Shown piece after piece: positions 51,963 to 60,916 of a DNA stretch of 64,000 nucleotides; the stretch's first letter is position 1; each line of letters starts with the position of its first letter. A program made the position numbers and the translations under genes. The notes beneath the pieces are model-generated. The model had not been told where the DNA came from. It did no database searches and worked only from the letters and a program-made list of their open reading frames with translations. Source of the DNA: Chitinophaga niastensis (GTDB taxonomy: Bacteria; Bacteroidota; Bacteroidia; Chitinophagales; Chitinophagaceae); the NCBI RefSeq assembly GCF_003014755.1, contig NZ_PYAW01000003.1, positions 806,001-870,000 of the forward strand, in the 5' to 3' direction.

Positions 51963-52364
51963 ATGAAAACTAAAATCCTTTGTATTGTTTTTATGATCTG
52001 CTGTTTAACCAAAACATTTTCACAAAATAAAAATCCAGTAATGAGCGTAGAAAAAAATTATACGGTTGAAATCATCCGGTATAATATTCCTGAAAATGAA
52101 CACCGCAATTTTGAAACAGCCTATGCTGAAGCCGGCAAACAGCTGCAGGCTTCAAAATATTGTCTTGGCTATGAAGTCATTCATGGTATAGAAGAACCCA
52201 ACCACTATATAGTTACCATTCATTGGACCTCTAAAGACGAGCACATGAGCGGTTTCCGCAGCAGCCCGGAATTTATGCCTTTTTTTAACCTGGTAAAACC
52301 TTTTTACAACAATATAGAAGAAATGAAACACTACGACCTGACGGGTAATAAGTGGAAGAGATAG
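51963..52364 (+). CDS. Exported antibiotic-biosynthesis-monooxygenase-fold protein
   Basis: The start is ATG 51963 (MKTKILCIVFMICCLTKTFSQ), giving 133 residues with a signal peptide. The mature part has VEIIRYNIPENEHRNFETAYAEAGKQL and YIVTIHWTSKDEHMSGFRSSPEF (in shorter runs), the pattern of ABM-type ferredoxin-like dimers. The His-Trp segment resembles quinol monooxygenase relatives. A cofactor-free oxidation or a heme/quinone-related role is possible. It is probably controlled by the divergent HxlR gene. Confidence 0.8.
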   Translation: MKTKILCIVFMICCLTKTFSQNKNPVMSVEKNYTVEIIRYNIPENEHRNFETAYAEAGKQLQASKYCLGYEVIHGIEEPNHYIVTIHWTSKDEHMSGFRSSPEFMPFFNLVKPFYNNIEEMKHYDLTGNKWKR

Positions 52365-52382
52365 TAAAAAGTCAACATGGCG

Positions 52383-52414
52383 ATTCATCCTCCATCCCAC
52401 CATGGAGGATGAAT
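52383..52414 (+). terminator. Terminator after the ABM-fold gene
   Basis: A perfect 13-bp stem (ATTCATCCTCCAT with its complement) and a 6-nt loop are followed by a T/A-rich tail. It lies 18 nt beyond the stop codon. The tail is not a clean U-run, so efficiency is uncertain. Confidence 0.7.
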
Positions 52415-52468
52415 TTAGATAAATTATTTTATTATTAAATCCGGGTCCCCTAAATTTACCTTCGTTAT

Positions 52469-52476
52469 TAATTTTG
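52469..52476 (+). promoter_or_regulatory. Candidate -7 box of the right-locus sigma gene
   Basis: TAATTTTG matches TAnnTTTG and lies 23 nt before the TTG start at 52500, consistent with a short leader. No good TTTG -33 box is present, so support is partial. Confidence 0.4.
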
Positions 52477-52499
52477 TATAGGTAAATAAATGTTTCACT

Positions 52500-53096
52500 T
52501 TGTCTATCGCCTCCTTACCTGATGAGCAGGAATTACTAAAGCAGGTTGCCCTTGGTGATAAAAATGCCTACACTATCCTTTTTCATCATTACAGTAAACA
52601 GGTATTTGATGTGGGGATGCTTTACCTGAAAGACAACGGGCTTTCCCGGGAAATTGTACAGGAAATATTCCTGAAGGTATGGCTGAAAAAGGAAGAGATG
52701 AACATGGTGAAAAACTTTAAAGACTACCTGTTTATTCTTACCCGCAACCATATCTACGACGGCTTTAAAAAACAAATGGTAAGGTTAAAAGCATATGATC
52801 TTCATCATCAAAACCAACCTGCCGCAGGAAATGATACTGATCACCTCCTGATAGAACGGGAATACGAAAAGCTAATAGACTCCGCTGTTTCCTGCCTCCC
52901 ACCTGAACGTAAAAAAGTATACCTGGCAAGAAACCAGGGATTTAGTAACGAAGAGATCTCTATTCGCTTAAATATCTCTATCCATACCGTCAAGAAACAA
53001 ATGAGCATTGCTGTTCATGCTGTCCGGGCTTTTGTAAAAGCACATCTTCAAAACGACATCCTCCTGCTGATCATCCTCCTGATCACCCGCAAATAA
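52500..53096 (+). CDS. ECF-type RNA polymerase sigma factor, right glycan locus
   Basis: This 198-residue sigma factor has sigma-2 (LFHHYSKQVFDVGMLYL, GLSREIVQEIFLKVWLKKEE) and sigma-4 (CLPPERKKVYLARNQGFSNEEISIRL, in shorter runs, then NISIHTVKKQMSIAVHAV). The start is TTG 52500: an in-frame TAG lies at 52479-52481 and no ATG precedes the sigma-2 domain. It opens the right-hand glycan locus and is paralogous in role to the 49-kb sigma gene, though the two are clearly diverged. Confidence 0.94.
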   Translation: MSIASLPDEQELLKQVALGDKNAYTILFHHYSKQVFDVGMLYLKDNGLSREIVQEIFLKVWLKKEEMNMVKNFKDYLFILTRNHIYDGFKKQMVRLKAYDLHHQNQPAAGNDTDHLLIEREYEKLIDSAVSCLPPERKKVYLARNQGFSNEEISIRLNISIHTVKKQMSIAVHAVRAFVKAHLQNDILLLIILLITRK

Positions 53097-53219
53097 TTCT
53101 CCGCCGTCAATACCCCCATTTTAAGTAAATATCTCCTTTAAAAAATATTTTCACCCGGAGTACTCCTTTTTTCTCCGTCGCTCGTCTTTACCTCCAATCA
53201 CCCTTCCAAAATCTTGTTT

Positions 53220-54407
53220 ATGTCCATAAAGGAAGTAATGTTATTACTTGAAAAATTTAAGAATGGCCAGATCAGTCAGGAAGAATTGCTGCGCTTAAAA
53301 GCCATGGTAGCACAGGATGATTATGGATTAAACATTAAAGAAGATATTCTCGCCTCATTATACAGCGATGTACCTGATAGCGGCTGGAAAAAGGAAGACG
53401 CAGATAAAATACTACAAGCTATCCTGCAACCAGCGGAACAACCGGTTTATCCAATACATACCGTTAACAATAGAAAAAGATGGTACATGGCTGCTGCGGC
53501 CATACTGGGCGCAGCATTGATCATTGGCAGCCTGTTCCTCGTACAAAAAAGGCATGCTGCCCCACTGGCAGCCATAAAACAGCCCCCTTTATCACCAGGG
53601 TCCAATAAAGCCGTGCTGACATTGGCAGATGGTAAAACAATTCCCCTGGATAGTGCCAACATCGGAGCACTGGCACAGCAAGGCAGCACACGTATTGTAA
53701 ACACGATCCAGGGACTGGCCTATACCACTGAAGGCACAGCAGAAAAGGTAGTATACAACACGGTATCAACACCCCGCGGAGGACAATATCAACTAACACT
53801 GGCAGACGGCAGCAAAGTATGGCTGAATGCAGCCAGCAGCATCCGCTTCCCCACTGCTTTTACCGGCAAAGAACGACTGGTGGAAATCACGGGGGAAGGC
53901 TACTTCCGGATCGCTGCTAACGCACAAATGCCTTTTAAGGTAAAAGTAGCCGGCACAGCTGACATGGAAGTAAATGTATTAGGCACCAGCTTCAATATCA
54001 TGGCTTATCCTGATGAACAAACCATCACCACCACATTGGAGGAAGGCGCTGTACAATTAATACATGGCAGTAGTCAAAGCCTGCTCAAACCCGGGTTTGG
54101 AGGCAGTTTGTCGCCCGGAGACAAACAGTTTGTAGTAGAAAAAGCTGATATGGAACAGGCATTGGCCTGGAAAGAAGGGAAGTTCCGCTTCCGCAATACG
54201 AGCATACAAACCATTATGCGGCAGGTGGCAAGATGGTATAATGTGGAGATAGCCTACCAGGGAGATCTTTCAGATATACGCCTCACAGGCATCATTTCCC
54301 GCAGGGAGAATGCCGCCGCATTATTGAAAATTTTAGCAACAACCAAACGCGTTCATTTTGATATAACCGACAGCAAGATCACGGTAAAACCGTCGGATCT
54401 GCCATGA
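53220..54407 (+). CDS. FecR-family anti-sigma factor, right glycan locus
   Basis: The start is ATG 53220 (MSIKEVMLLLEKFKNGQ), giving 395 residues. A cytoplasmic anti-sigma region (~1-75) is followed by one membrane helix (~90-108, WYMAAAAILGAALIIGSLFL). Then come a FecR domain (NKAVLTLADGKTIPLDSA, FPTAFTGKERLVEITGEGYF) and a C-terminal DUF4974 domain (WYNVEIAYQGDLSDIRLTGI). It is the partner of the sigma gene 123 nt upstream. The STN domain of the following SusC should signal to it. Confidence 0.95.
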   Translation: MSIKEVMLLLEKFKNGQISQEELLRLKAMVAQDDYGLNIKEDILASLYSDVPDSGWKKEDADKILQAILQPAEQPVYPIHTVNNRKRWYMAAAAILGAALIIGSLFLVQKRHAAPLAAIKQPPLSPGSNKAVLTLADGKTIPLDSANIGALAQQGSTRIVNTIQGLAYTTEGTAEKVVYNTVSTPRGGQYQLTLADGSKVWLNAASSIRFPTAFTGKERLVEITGEGYFRIAANAQMPFKVKVAGTADMEVNVLGTSFNIMAYPDEQTITTTLEEGAVQLIHGSSQSLLKPGFGGSLSPGDKQFVVEKADMEQALAWKEGKFRFRNTSIQTIMRQVARWYNVEIAYQGDLSDIRLTGIISRRENAAALLKILATTKRVHFDITDSKITVKPSDLP

Positions 54408-54487
54408 TAAAGCATCCTGTCCACAGGTGCCATTGATAATTAAACATTTTATGTTATGAAGACGTAATGAATTCCACTATCGGGTGC

Positions 54488-54578
54488 AAAAAAAACCGGA
54501 AGCGCTGGAACGCTCCCGGCCATAGCTGGCAACCCAACTCCCTAACGCTAATTAAGAAAATTGAACTTTTAAGCCAAC
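54488..54578 (-). ncRNA. Predicted DonS-like antisense RNA of the right glycan locus
   Basis: The predicted ~91-nt minus-strand transcript runs from the antisense promoter over the susC start towards fecR, complementary to about -12 to -102 of the susC leader. It ends in a terminator: a 9-bp stem CCGGGAGCG (54519-54511) with CGCTTCCGG (54504-54496), one G-U, loop TTCCAG, then T8 (54495-54488). The 3' hairpin, the TTCCA loop and the T8 tail are shared with the left-locus RNA. The middles are less alike, as expected if each RNA follows its own target. The 5' end is estimated. Confidence 0.7.
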
Positions 54579-54582
54579 AAAA

Positions 54583-54613
54583 CAAAAGTATGGAACTACT
54601 TGGTACCTGCAAA
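54583..54613 (-). promoter_or_regulatory. Antisense promoter over the right-locus susC start
   Basis: On the minus strand, TTTG (54613-54610), a 19-nt spacer and TACTTTTG (54590-54583) match the Bacteroidota consensus exactly. The -7 box begins opposite the A of the susC ATG and the -33 box lies opposite codons 7-8, exactly as in the left locus. Confidence 0.75.
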
Positions 54614-57600
54614 GCCCAAAGTAAATACGGGCGTATGCAAAGAAAATTACTGTTGATTATGCGATTAACTGCAATACTTACTTTGGTACTCTCCCTGAAC
54701 CTGAGCGCCAAAACATTTTCTCAATCTGTTACCATCAAGGGGAAACACCTCCCCCTATATGATGTGTTTAACAGTATCAGCCGGCAAACCGGCTATGAGT
54801 TTATTTATGATGAAAAATTACTGCAAAATGTCCCGCCGGTAAACATCAATATGAACCAGGCCTCTCTCACAGATGTACTCAACAGCTGCCTGAATAATAA
54901 ATTGTTTAACTACAGTATTGTAGACAAAACAATTGTGATCAGTCCTAAAACAAAAGAAGCAACAACAACACACACCGTCAGCGCTCCGGCAATTACCATA
55001 CAGGGAAAAGTAGCAGACGCCGGGGGGCAACCACTGGCTGGTGTAGTAATACAGGTAAAAGGAACAACCAGAGGTACCATCACCAATGTACAGGGTGACT
55101 TCACCATACAGGCTAATGCCGGTGATATCCTGCAGGTCAGCTTCCTGGGTTATGAAAGCAAACAGGTAACTGTAGGCAGTGATACCAATCTGCAGATTGT
55201 ATTAACCATCGCTAACAGCCAACTGGGCGCCGTGGTAGTAACTGCATTAGGTATTAAAAGAACAGAGAAATCTATTACTTATGCCACGCAGCAGATAGAT
55301 GGTGTTGAGCTTACAAAAGCAAAAGATGCCAACCTGATTAATACCCTGAATGGTAAAGTAGCCGGCTTAACTATTTCTTCCAGCGCTTCCGGCGTGGGAG
55401 GTTCTGCTAAAGTGATACTGCGCGGTAGTAAATCCGGCGTTGGCAGCAACCAGGCATTGTATGTGATTGACGGTGTACCAATGAATAATACCCTTACCAC
55501 GCAACCATCCAGTATATACGGTGGCAGCACCGCTTATGATGGCGGAGATCCCATCTCTAACCTGAACCCGGATGATATCGAAAGTGTATCCGTGCTGAAA
55601 GGAGCTTCTGCTGCTGCTTTGTATGGCAGCCAGGGTGCCAACGGTGTGATCATTGTTACTACCAAGAGCGGGAAATCCGGTCGTACCGTGATCAATTTCT
55701 CATCCGGCTTCAATATTACAACAGCTGCCTACAAACCTGCTTTCCAAAATCACTATGGTCAAACAGCAGCGGGAAAAACCCAAAGCTGGGGCCCGCAAAT
55801 AAATGGTGCGCCGGATAACCTGTCCGCGCTTTTCCAAACCGGCCAGAATTTCACCAACTCCATCAGCCTGTCTGGTGGTACAGAAAAAATGCAGACTTAT
55901 TTTTCTTATGCCAACACATCTGCAAGAGGCATAGAACCAGGTAATAAACTGGGTCGTAATAACCTGGATTTTAAAGAAACCGGCCATTTTTTAAATGATA
56001 AACTGACCGCTACTGCTGACGTTAACTACATCACACAAAAGATCGATAATACACCACTTTCCGGATTGTACTTTAATCCGCTTACAGGATTGTACCTGTT
56101 TCCACGCGGGCAAAATATAAGACCTTATAAAGATCAGTTTGAAACACCGGATCCTTCCAGGAACTTTTTAAATGTGCAGAACTGGCCGTTTGATGAAGAT
56201 GTACAGCAAAATCCATGGTGGATTATGAACCGCAACATCAATTCATTAACACGCAACAGAATCCTCGCTAACGCCAGCCTGAAATATGATATCAACTCCT
56301 GGCTGAATATACAGGGAAGAGGAAGTATTGACAGGATCAGTGATGTGTACGAACAAAAAATATATGCCGGCACCAACCATGTACTGGCACCTGCCAATGG
56401 TGTGTATAACTACAGTAATAACACCACTACACAACAATATGGCGACCTGATCGCTAATTTTAATATACCGGTGCAATCCTTCCGGATCACGGGTGTACTG
56501 GGTGGTAGTATCCGTGATGTAAAGACTTTAGGAGATTTTCTCAATTCCGGACAGGATGGCCTGAATATTCCTAATCTCTTCGCCCTGCAGAATTTTAAAA
56601 CACTCAATGCAAAAAATTCCGGCTCTTTGCCGCAAAATCATAACCAGGTTCAATCTGTATTTGCCAGCACCAATATCTCTTATAAAGACTGGCTGTACCT
56701 GGATCTGACCGCCCGCAATGACTGGTCATCCAACCTGGCATTTACACCCAGCGTATCTTATTTTTATCCGTCAGCAGGGTTAAACGTCATCCTGAGTCAG
56801 CTGGTACACATGCCGCAGCATATCAGCTTCGGAAAAGTACGCGGATCCTATGCAGTAGTGGGTAATTCGCCACTGGTGTATCAAAGTAATGCAGCACGAA
56901 ATACATTCGGCGCCGGAGGCTCTGTTCTTCCTAATACTTTTGCACCCTTTAATACCTTAAAACCAGAGAAAACAAAATCACTGGAATTAGGTACAGAATG
57001 GCGCTTTTTTGAAAGCCGCCTGAGTGTGGATCTTACCTATTATAAAACCAATACCACTAACCAAACGATGCAAATAGCTGCTTCCAATGGTACCTTCCTC
57101 GATAATTTTTACATTAATGCCGGCAATATTCAGAACCAGGGTGCAGAGGCAGTAGTACGCTATGATGTACTGCGTCATACTAAACTGAAATGGAATACCG
57201 GAATCAATTTTGCAACAAACGAAAACAAGATCATTTCCTTGTCGCCACAGGTAGATCGTTTCACTATCAGCGGTGCTTCCGGTGCTAACTATGTTTCCCA
57301 ATTTAAAGTAGGTGGTTCCTTTGGAGATATTTATGGCAATGTATTAAAACGCGACGATCAGGGACGGATAATGATAGATGCTGATGGCAAACCTATTAAA
57401 CAGGGTGGTGATTTTGTATACCTGGGTAACGCTAATACAAAGTGGCAGTTAGGATGGAACAATAATTTTGAATTCAACAATTTCAACCTCTCCTTCCTGA
57501 TTGATGGCAAGTTTGGTGGAAAGGTAATGTCAGTAACGCAGTCTATGCTGGATCAATATGGTGTATCCAAAACCAGTGGTGATGCCCGTGATGCCGGCGG

Positions 57601-57949
57601 TGTAAAAGTAAATGGTGTGGATCCCGGCGGCCATCCGGTTACAACAGTAGATGCACAAAAATGGTATTCCACTATTGGCGGACGCGAAGCTATCTCCGGA
57701 GAATATATGTACAGTGCTACCACAGTAAGATTGCGTGAAGTTGCACTGGGTTACACCGTACCGGTAACACATTCATTTGTAAAAACACTGAAGTTCTCGC
57801 TGACAGGTCGTAACCTGTTGTATTTCTCTAAGAAAGCACCTTTTGATCCTGAACAAAGCATGTCTACTGCAAATGGCCTGGGCGGTGTAGATGTATTTAT
57901 GTTGCCTGCTACCCGTAGCTATGGCCTCACATTAAATGCTTCTTTCTAA
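54590..57949 (+). CDS. SusC-family transporter with STN signalling domain, right glycan locus
   Basis: The start is placed at ATG 54590 (MELLGTCKAQSKYG), giving 1119 residues. A longer frame from 54467 would translate the antisense terminator. This start aligns with the left-locus SusC relative to the antisense promoter. It has a signal peptide (~20-45), an STN domain (~47-115, VTIKGKHLPLYDVFNSISRQ), a carboxypeptidase-D-like domain and a plug with DIESVSVLKGASAAALYGSQ. The barrel ends in LNASF. It should import the glycan freed by the Endo H-like enzyme and signal through FecR. Confidence 0.95.
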   Translation: MELLGTCKAQSKYGRMQRKLLLIMRLTAILTLVLSLNLSAKTFSQSVTIKGKHLPLYDVFNSISRQTGYEFIYDEKLLQNVPPVNINMNQASLTDVLNSCLNNKLFNYSIVDKTIVISPKTKEATTTHTVSAPAITIQGKVADAGGQPLAGVVIQVKGTTRGTITNVQGDFTIQANAGDILQVSFLGYESKQVTVGSDTNLQIVLTIANSQLGAVVVTALGIKRTEKSITYATQQIDGVELTKAKDANLINTLNGKVAGLTISSSASGVGGSAKVILRGSKSGVGSNQALYVIDGVPMNNTLTTQPSSIYGGSTAYDGGDPISNLNPDDIESVSVLKGASAAALYGSQGANGVIIVTTKSGKSGRTVINFSSGFNITTAAYKPAFQNHYGQTAAGKTQSWGPQINGAPDNLSALFQTGQNFTNSISLSGGTEKMQTYFSYANTSARGIEPGNKLGRNNLDFKETGHFLNDKLTATADVNYITQKIDNTPLSGLYFNPLTGLYLFPRGQNIRPYKDQFETPDPSRNFLNVQNWPFDEDVQQNPWWIMNRNINSLTRNRILANASLKYDINSWLNIQGRGSIDRISDVYEQKIYAGTNHVLAPANGVYNYSNNTTTQQYGDLIANFNIPVQSFRITGVLGGSIRDVKTLGDFLNSGQDGLNIPNLFALQNFKTLNAKNSGSLPQNHNQVQSVFASTNISYKDWLYLDLTARNDWSSNLAFTPSVSYFYPSAGLNVILSQLVHMPQHISFGKVRGSYAVVGNSPLVYQSNAARNTFGAGGSVLPNTFAPFNTLKPEKTKSLELGTEWRFFESRLSVDLTYYKTNTTNQTMQIAASNGTFLDNFYINAGNIQNQGAEAVVRYDVLRHTKLKWNTGINFATNENKIISLSPQVDRFTISGASGANYVSQFKVGGSFGDIYGNVLKRDDQGRIMIDADGKPIKQGGDFVYLGNANTKWQLGWNNNFEFNNFNLSFLIDGKFGGKVMSVTQSMLDQYGVSKTSGDARDAGGVKVNGVDPGGHPVTTVDAQKWYSTIGGREAISGEYMYSATTVRLREVALGYTVPVTHSFVKTLKFSLTGRNLLYFSKKAPFDPEQSMSTANGLGGVDVFMLPATRSYGLTLNASF

Positions 57950-57976
57950 AAATCATTTACTGAAAAATTGAACAAG

Positions 57977-59620
57977 ATGAAACTTCCTAATAAAATACTT
58001 CGTCATAAATACAGCATATGTGTAGCAATAGCAGCACTACTACTGGGTATGAGCGCATGTACCAAAAATTTCGAAAGCTATAATACAGATAATACCGGTG
58101 TACCAGATGGCAGTCTCACTGCTGATTTTAACGCCTTGGGGCTCTATCTTAAATCTGCCGAGATGGCGATTTATAATTTCTCCGGCGGAGGAGATCCTAA
58201 CTCTTTCCAGGTACAGCAAAACCTGAATGCAGATTGTTTCTCCGGATACATGATGTCGCCCAATCCTTTTGGTGGTCAAACTAACCTGAATTATTTCCTG
58301 GTAACCGGCTGGAATGGTGAAGCATTTAAAGTTGGTTACCTCAGCGTTATGTCGCCTATCAGCAAGTTGCGCAACACCGGCGTGGAAAATACATTTCCTT
58401 CCATATGGGCAGTAGCACAGATTGTACAGGTAGCAGGCATGAGCCGTGTAACTGATATTTATGGTCCTGTTCCATACAGCAAGGCAGGTACAGCTAAAAC
58501 AGGTATCGCTTACGATAGCCAGCAGGATATTTACAATCGTTTCTTCAGGGAACTGGATACTGCCACTACCAATCTGCGTACTTATATCAGCAGTGGCAAA
58601 CCGCTCCCATTCAATTTCAGCACCTTCGATGTTGTGTATGCGGGTAACTTTACCCAGTGGCTGAAATTTGCCAATTCGTTAAGGCTCCGTCTGGCGATGC
58701 ATATTATCAAAGCAGATCCAACAACGGCAAAGGCACAGGCAGAGATAGCACTCAATCCTGCTAATGGTGGCGTAATCACGGATAACACGGACAACATGAC
58801 CGTAAAAGTATCCGGTGCAGGTTTCACCAATCCGCTTGTATTTCTCCAACAAAACTGGGCTGATTCAAGGGTCAATGCTTCTATTCAATGTTACCTGACG
58901 GGTTATAAAGATCCGCGTACCAGTAAATACCTGGATAAATCAACAGATACTTCCTTTCCTGCACAATACAAGGGTATACGTATCGGCAGCATCACAGGAT
59001 CAAATGCTAAAAGTGATTATGTAAATTATTCATCTATTAATTTAAAAGATGGCCCTTCTCCTTTCTTCACACTCACTACACCAGTGCAGTTAATGACTGC
59101 TGCTGAAGTGTACTTCCTGCGGGCAGAAGCAGCGCTGCATGGATGGAGTAATGCAGGTGGTACTTCACAGCAACTGTATGAACAGGGTATTACCACTTCA
59201 CTGGCACAATGGGGTGTTGCCTCTGCTACCTATATAAATGACGCCATCAGCGTACCAGATGCTTATACAGACCCTAAAGCTCCGGCTAACAATGCCCCCA
59301 GTCCTTCTTCCACTACCATCAAATGGAATGATGCTGCTCCCGACAACATAAAAATGGAACGCATCATTACACAAAAATGGATCGCTATGTTCCCTGAAGG
59401 ACAGGAAGCCTGGACTGAGTTCCGTCGCACCGGTTATCCAAAATTATTTCCGGTAGTACATAACAATAGCGCAGGAACCATTTCTACTGATGTTCAGATC
59501 AGGCGACTGCCTTTCCAGCAAAATGAATATAACACCAATCTCACAGAGGTTACTAAAGCTGTTCAGATGCTTGGTGGCCCGGATAATGGTGGCACCCGCC
59601 TTTGGTGGGATAAACCATAA
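57977..59620 (+). CDS. SusD-like lipoprotein (SusD_2 type) of the right glycan locus
   Basis: The start is ATG 57977 (MKLPNKILRHKYSICVAIAA), giving 547 residues; a TTG three codons earlier is less likely. The lipobox is GMSAC. The N-terminal FESYNTDNTGVPDG, the middle MSRVTDIYGPVPYSKAG and the C-terminal IITQKWIAMFPEGQEAWTEFRRTGYP (in shorter runs) run parallel to the left-locus SusD, as does the LWWDK ending. It lies 27 nt after susC. It should cap the transporter on the cell surface. Confidence 0.94.
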   Translation: MKLPNKILRHKYSICVAIAALLLGMSACTKNFESYNTDNTGVPDGSLTADFNALGLYLKSAEMAIYNFSGGGDPNSFQVQQNLNADCFSGYMMSPNPFGGQTNLNYFLVTGWNGEAFKVGYLSVMSPISKLRNTGVENTFPSIWAVAQIVQVAGMSRVTDIYGPVPYSKAGTAKTGIAYDSQQDIYNRFFRELDTATTNLRTYISSGKPLPFNFSTFDVVYAGNFTQWLKFANSLRLRLAMHIIKADPTTAKAQAEIALNPANGGVITDNTDNMTVKVSGAGFTNPLVFLQQNWADSRVNASIQCYLTGYKDPRTSKYLDKSTDTSFPAQYKGIRIGSITGSNAKSDYVNYSSINLKDGPSPFFTLTTPVQLMTAAEVYFLRAEAALHGWSNAGGTSQQLYEQGITTSLAQWGVASATYINDAISVPDAYTDPKAPANNAPSPSSTTIKWNDAAPDNIKMERIITQKWIAMFPEGQEAWTEFRRTGYPKLFPVVHNNSAGTISTDVQIRRLPFQQNEYNTNLTEVTKAVQMLGGPDNGGTRLWWDKP

Positions 59621-59645
59621 TTAAGCATTTTTTATATCAACAATA

Positions 59646-59684
59646 CGGCTGGCCTGAAATACTTTTCCACTTTTAGGTCAGCCG
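59646..59684 (+). repeat. Stem-loop between susD and the Endo H-like gene
   Basis: CGGCTGGCCT pairs with AGGTCAGCCG (one mismatch) around a 19-nt loop, 25 nt after the susD stop. There is no U-run, so it may stabilise or process the mRNA end rather than terminate. A 249-bp gap precedes the GH18 gene, leaving room for its own promoter. Confidence 0.55.
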
Positions 59685-59869
59685 GTTAATAAATAAAAAT
59701 CAGAGTGATCCCATTACAAGTGGATATACATAAGTTAGTGTGAGCCCAATTAAAGCATCGTTTGTCATTAAGATCATAAGATAGGATCAAGCCCAATCCC
59801 CGTAACCAAAATCTGAATCAAATTTTTGAGCATTTAATAATTCCATCATTAACATTCAAAAATTCCGGT

Positions 59870-60838
59870 ATGAAAAAACAATTCCACACCTTGCGGCAAA
59901 CAGCCGTAATGCTGACTGTTGCTGCATCCATCCTCTTCGCAGCTTCCTGTCAGAAAGAAAAAGACAATAATATTGGTGCATTAAAAGGAGCAGCAGCAGA
60001 TGTGCTGAAACCCGCTGGTGCAAAAACAGTGACTAAAAGCGGTGGTATTTCTGTTTGTTATGTAGAAGTAAACAGCAACAGTCTGCTTAACACTGGCAAA
60101 TACACCTTAACTAAAGGCGGCCAACAGCTGTTTGATATTGCGATCATCTTTGCCGCCAATATCAATTATAATACTACCACACACACGGCAGTATTATATA
60201 ATAATCCCAACGTTTCAAATGTGTTAGCCAACAAGGCTACACAAATAGTGCCCTTACAAAATAAAGGCATGAAAGTATTACTTTCCATACTGGGCAATCA
60301 CCAGGGAGCCGGCATCTGCAACTTTACCAGCCGGGCTGCTGCCAAAGCTTTTGCAAAACAGTTAAGCGATACGGCTACTTTCTACGGTCTTGATGGAATT
60401 GACTTTGATGATGAGTACGCCGATTATGGCAACAATGGTACTACACAGCCCAATGACAGTTCCTTCGTGATGCTGATAGATGAATTACGGAAAGTGATGC
60501 CTTCAAAAATTATTTCGTTTTATTATTACGGTCCTGCAGCTTCCAGGTTATCATGGGGTGGCAAGAAAGTAGGCGACTTTGCCAACTACAGCTGGAACGC
60601 TATTTATGGTACCTATTCCGTACCGAATGTTGCCGGCCTGGCCAAAAGTAACTTAGGCCCTGCTGCTGTGGATATTCAAAGTACCGGTCAAAGTACCGCC
60701 AATTCACTGGCCACACAAACAAAAAATAACGGCTACGGTGTTTACTTATGGTATAACCTTACCAGCACCGATAAGCACACTTATTTTTCAGGCGTTTCCA
60801 ATATCCTTTATGGTAGCGGTGTAACCTATACTCCCTGA
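59870..60838 (+). CDS. Endo H-like endo-beta-N-acetylglucosaminidase (GH18) lipoprotein
   Basis: This 322-residue protein has a signal peptide with lipobox AASC (Cys27). The mature enzyme follows Streptomyces Endo H almost segment by segment as I remember that sequence: YVEVNSNSLLNTGKYTL, FDIAIIFAANINY, KVLLSILGNHQGAGI. The catalytic box DGIDFDDEYADYGNNGT lies at 175-191, with Asp180 and Glu182 equivalent to Endo H Asp130 and Glu132. QPNDSSFV and GPAASRL are also kept. It should cleave the chitobiose core of high-mannose or hybrid N-glycans at the cell surface. It is the last gene of the right glycan locus. Confidence 0.93.
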   Translation: MKKQFHTLRQTAVMLTVAASILFAASCQKEKDNNIGALKGAAADVLKPAGAKTVTKSGGISVCYVEVNSNSLLNTGKYTLTKGGQQLFDIAIIFAANINYNTTTHTAVLYNNPNVSNVLANKATQIVPLQNKGMKVLLSILGNHQGAGICNFTSRAAAKAFAKQLSDTATFYGLDGIDFDDEYADYGNNGTTQPNDSSFVMLIDELRKVMPSKIISFYYYGPAASRLSWGGKKVGDFANYSWNAIYGTYSVPNVAGLAKSNLGPAAVDIQSTGQSTANSLATQTKNNGYGVYLWYNLTSTDKHTYFSGVSNILYGSGVTYTP

Positions 60839-60860
60839 TAAATAAAGCACTTAAAAACAT

Positions 60861-60900
60861 AAAAAAGAAGCCGGCTTTAAATTAAGCCGGCTTCTTTTTT
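60861..60900. terminator. Bidirectional intrinsic terminator
   Basis: The stem GAAGCCGGCTT with its complement is flanked by A6 and T6, 22 nt after the Endo H-like stop and 16 nt from the zwf stop. It serves both convergent genes and is of ordinary type, unlike the long inverted repeats. Confidence 0.95.
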
Positions 60901-60916
60901 ATGTTGATGTAAACCT

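Noticed and set aside
54467..54589. Leader peptide or N-terminal extension before the right SusC
   Set aside because: The frame reads through the antisense terminator. The equivalent frame in the left locus has a stop and no ATG, so a conserved peptide is not supported.
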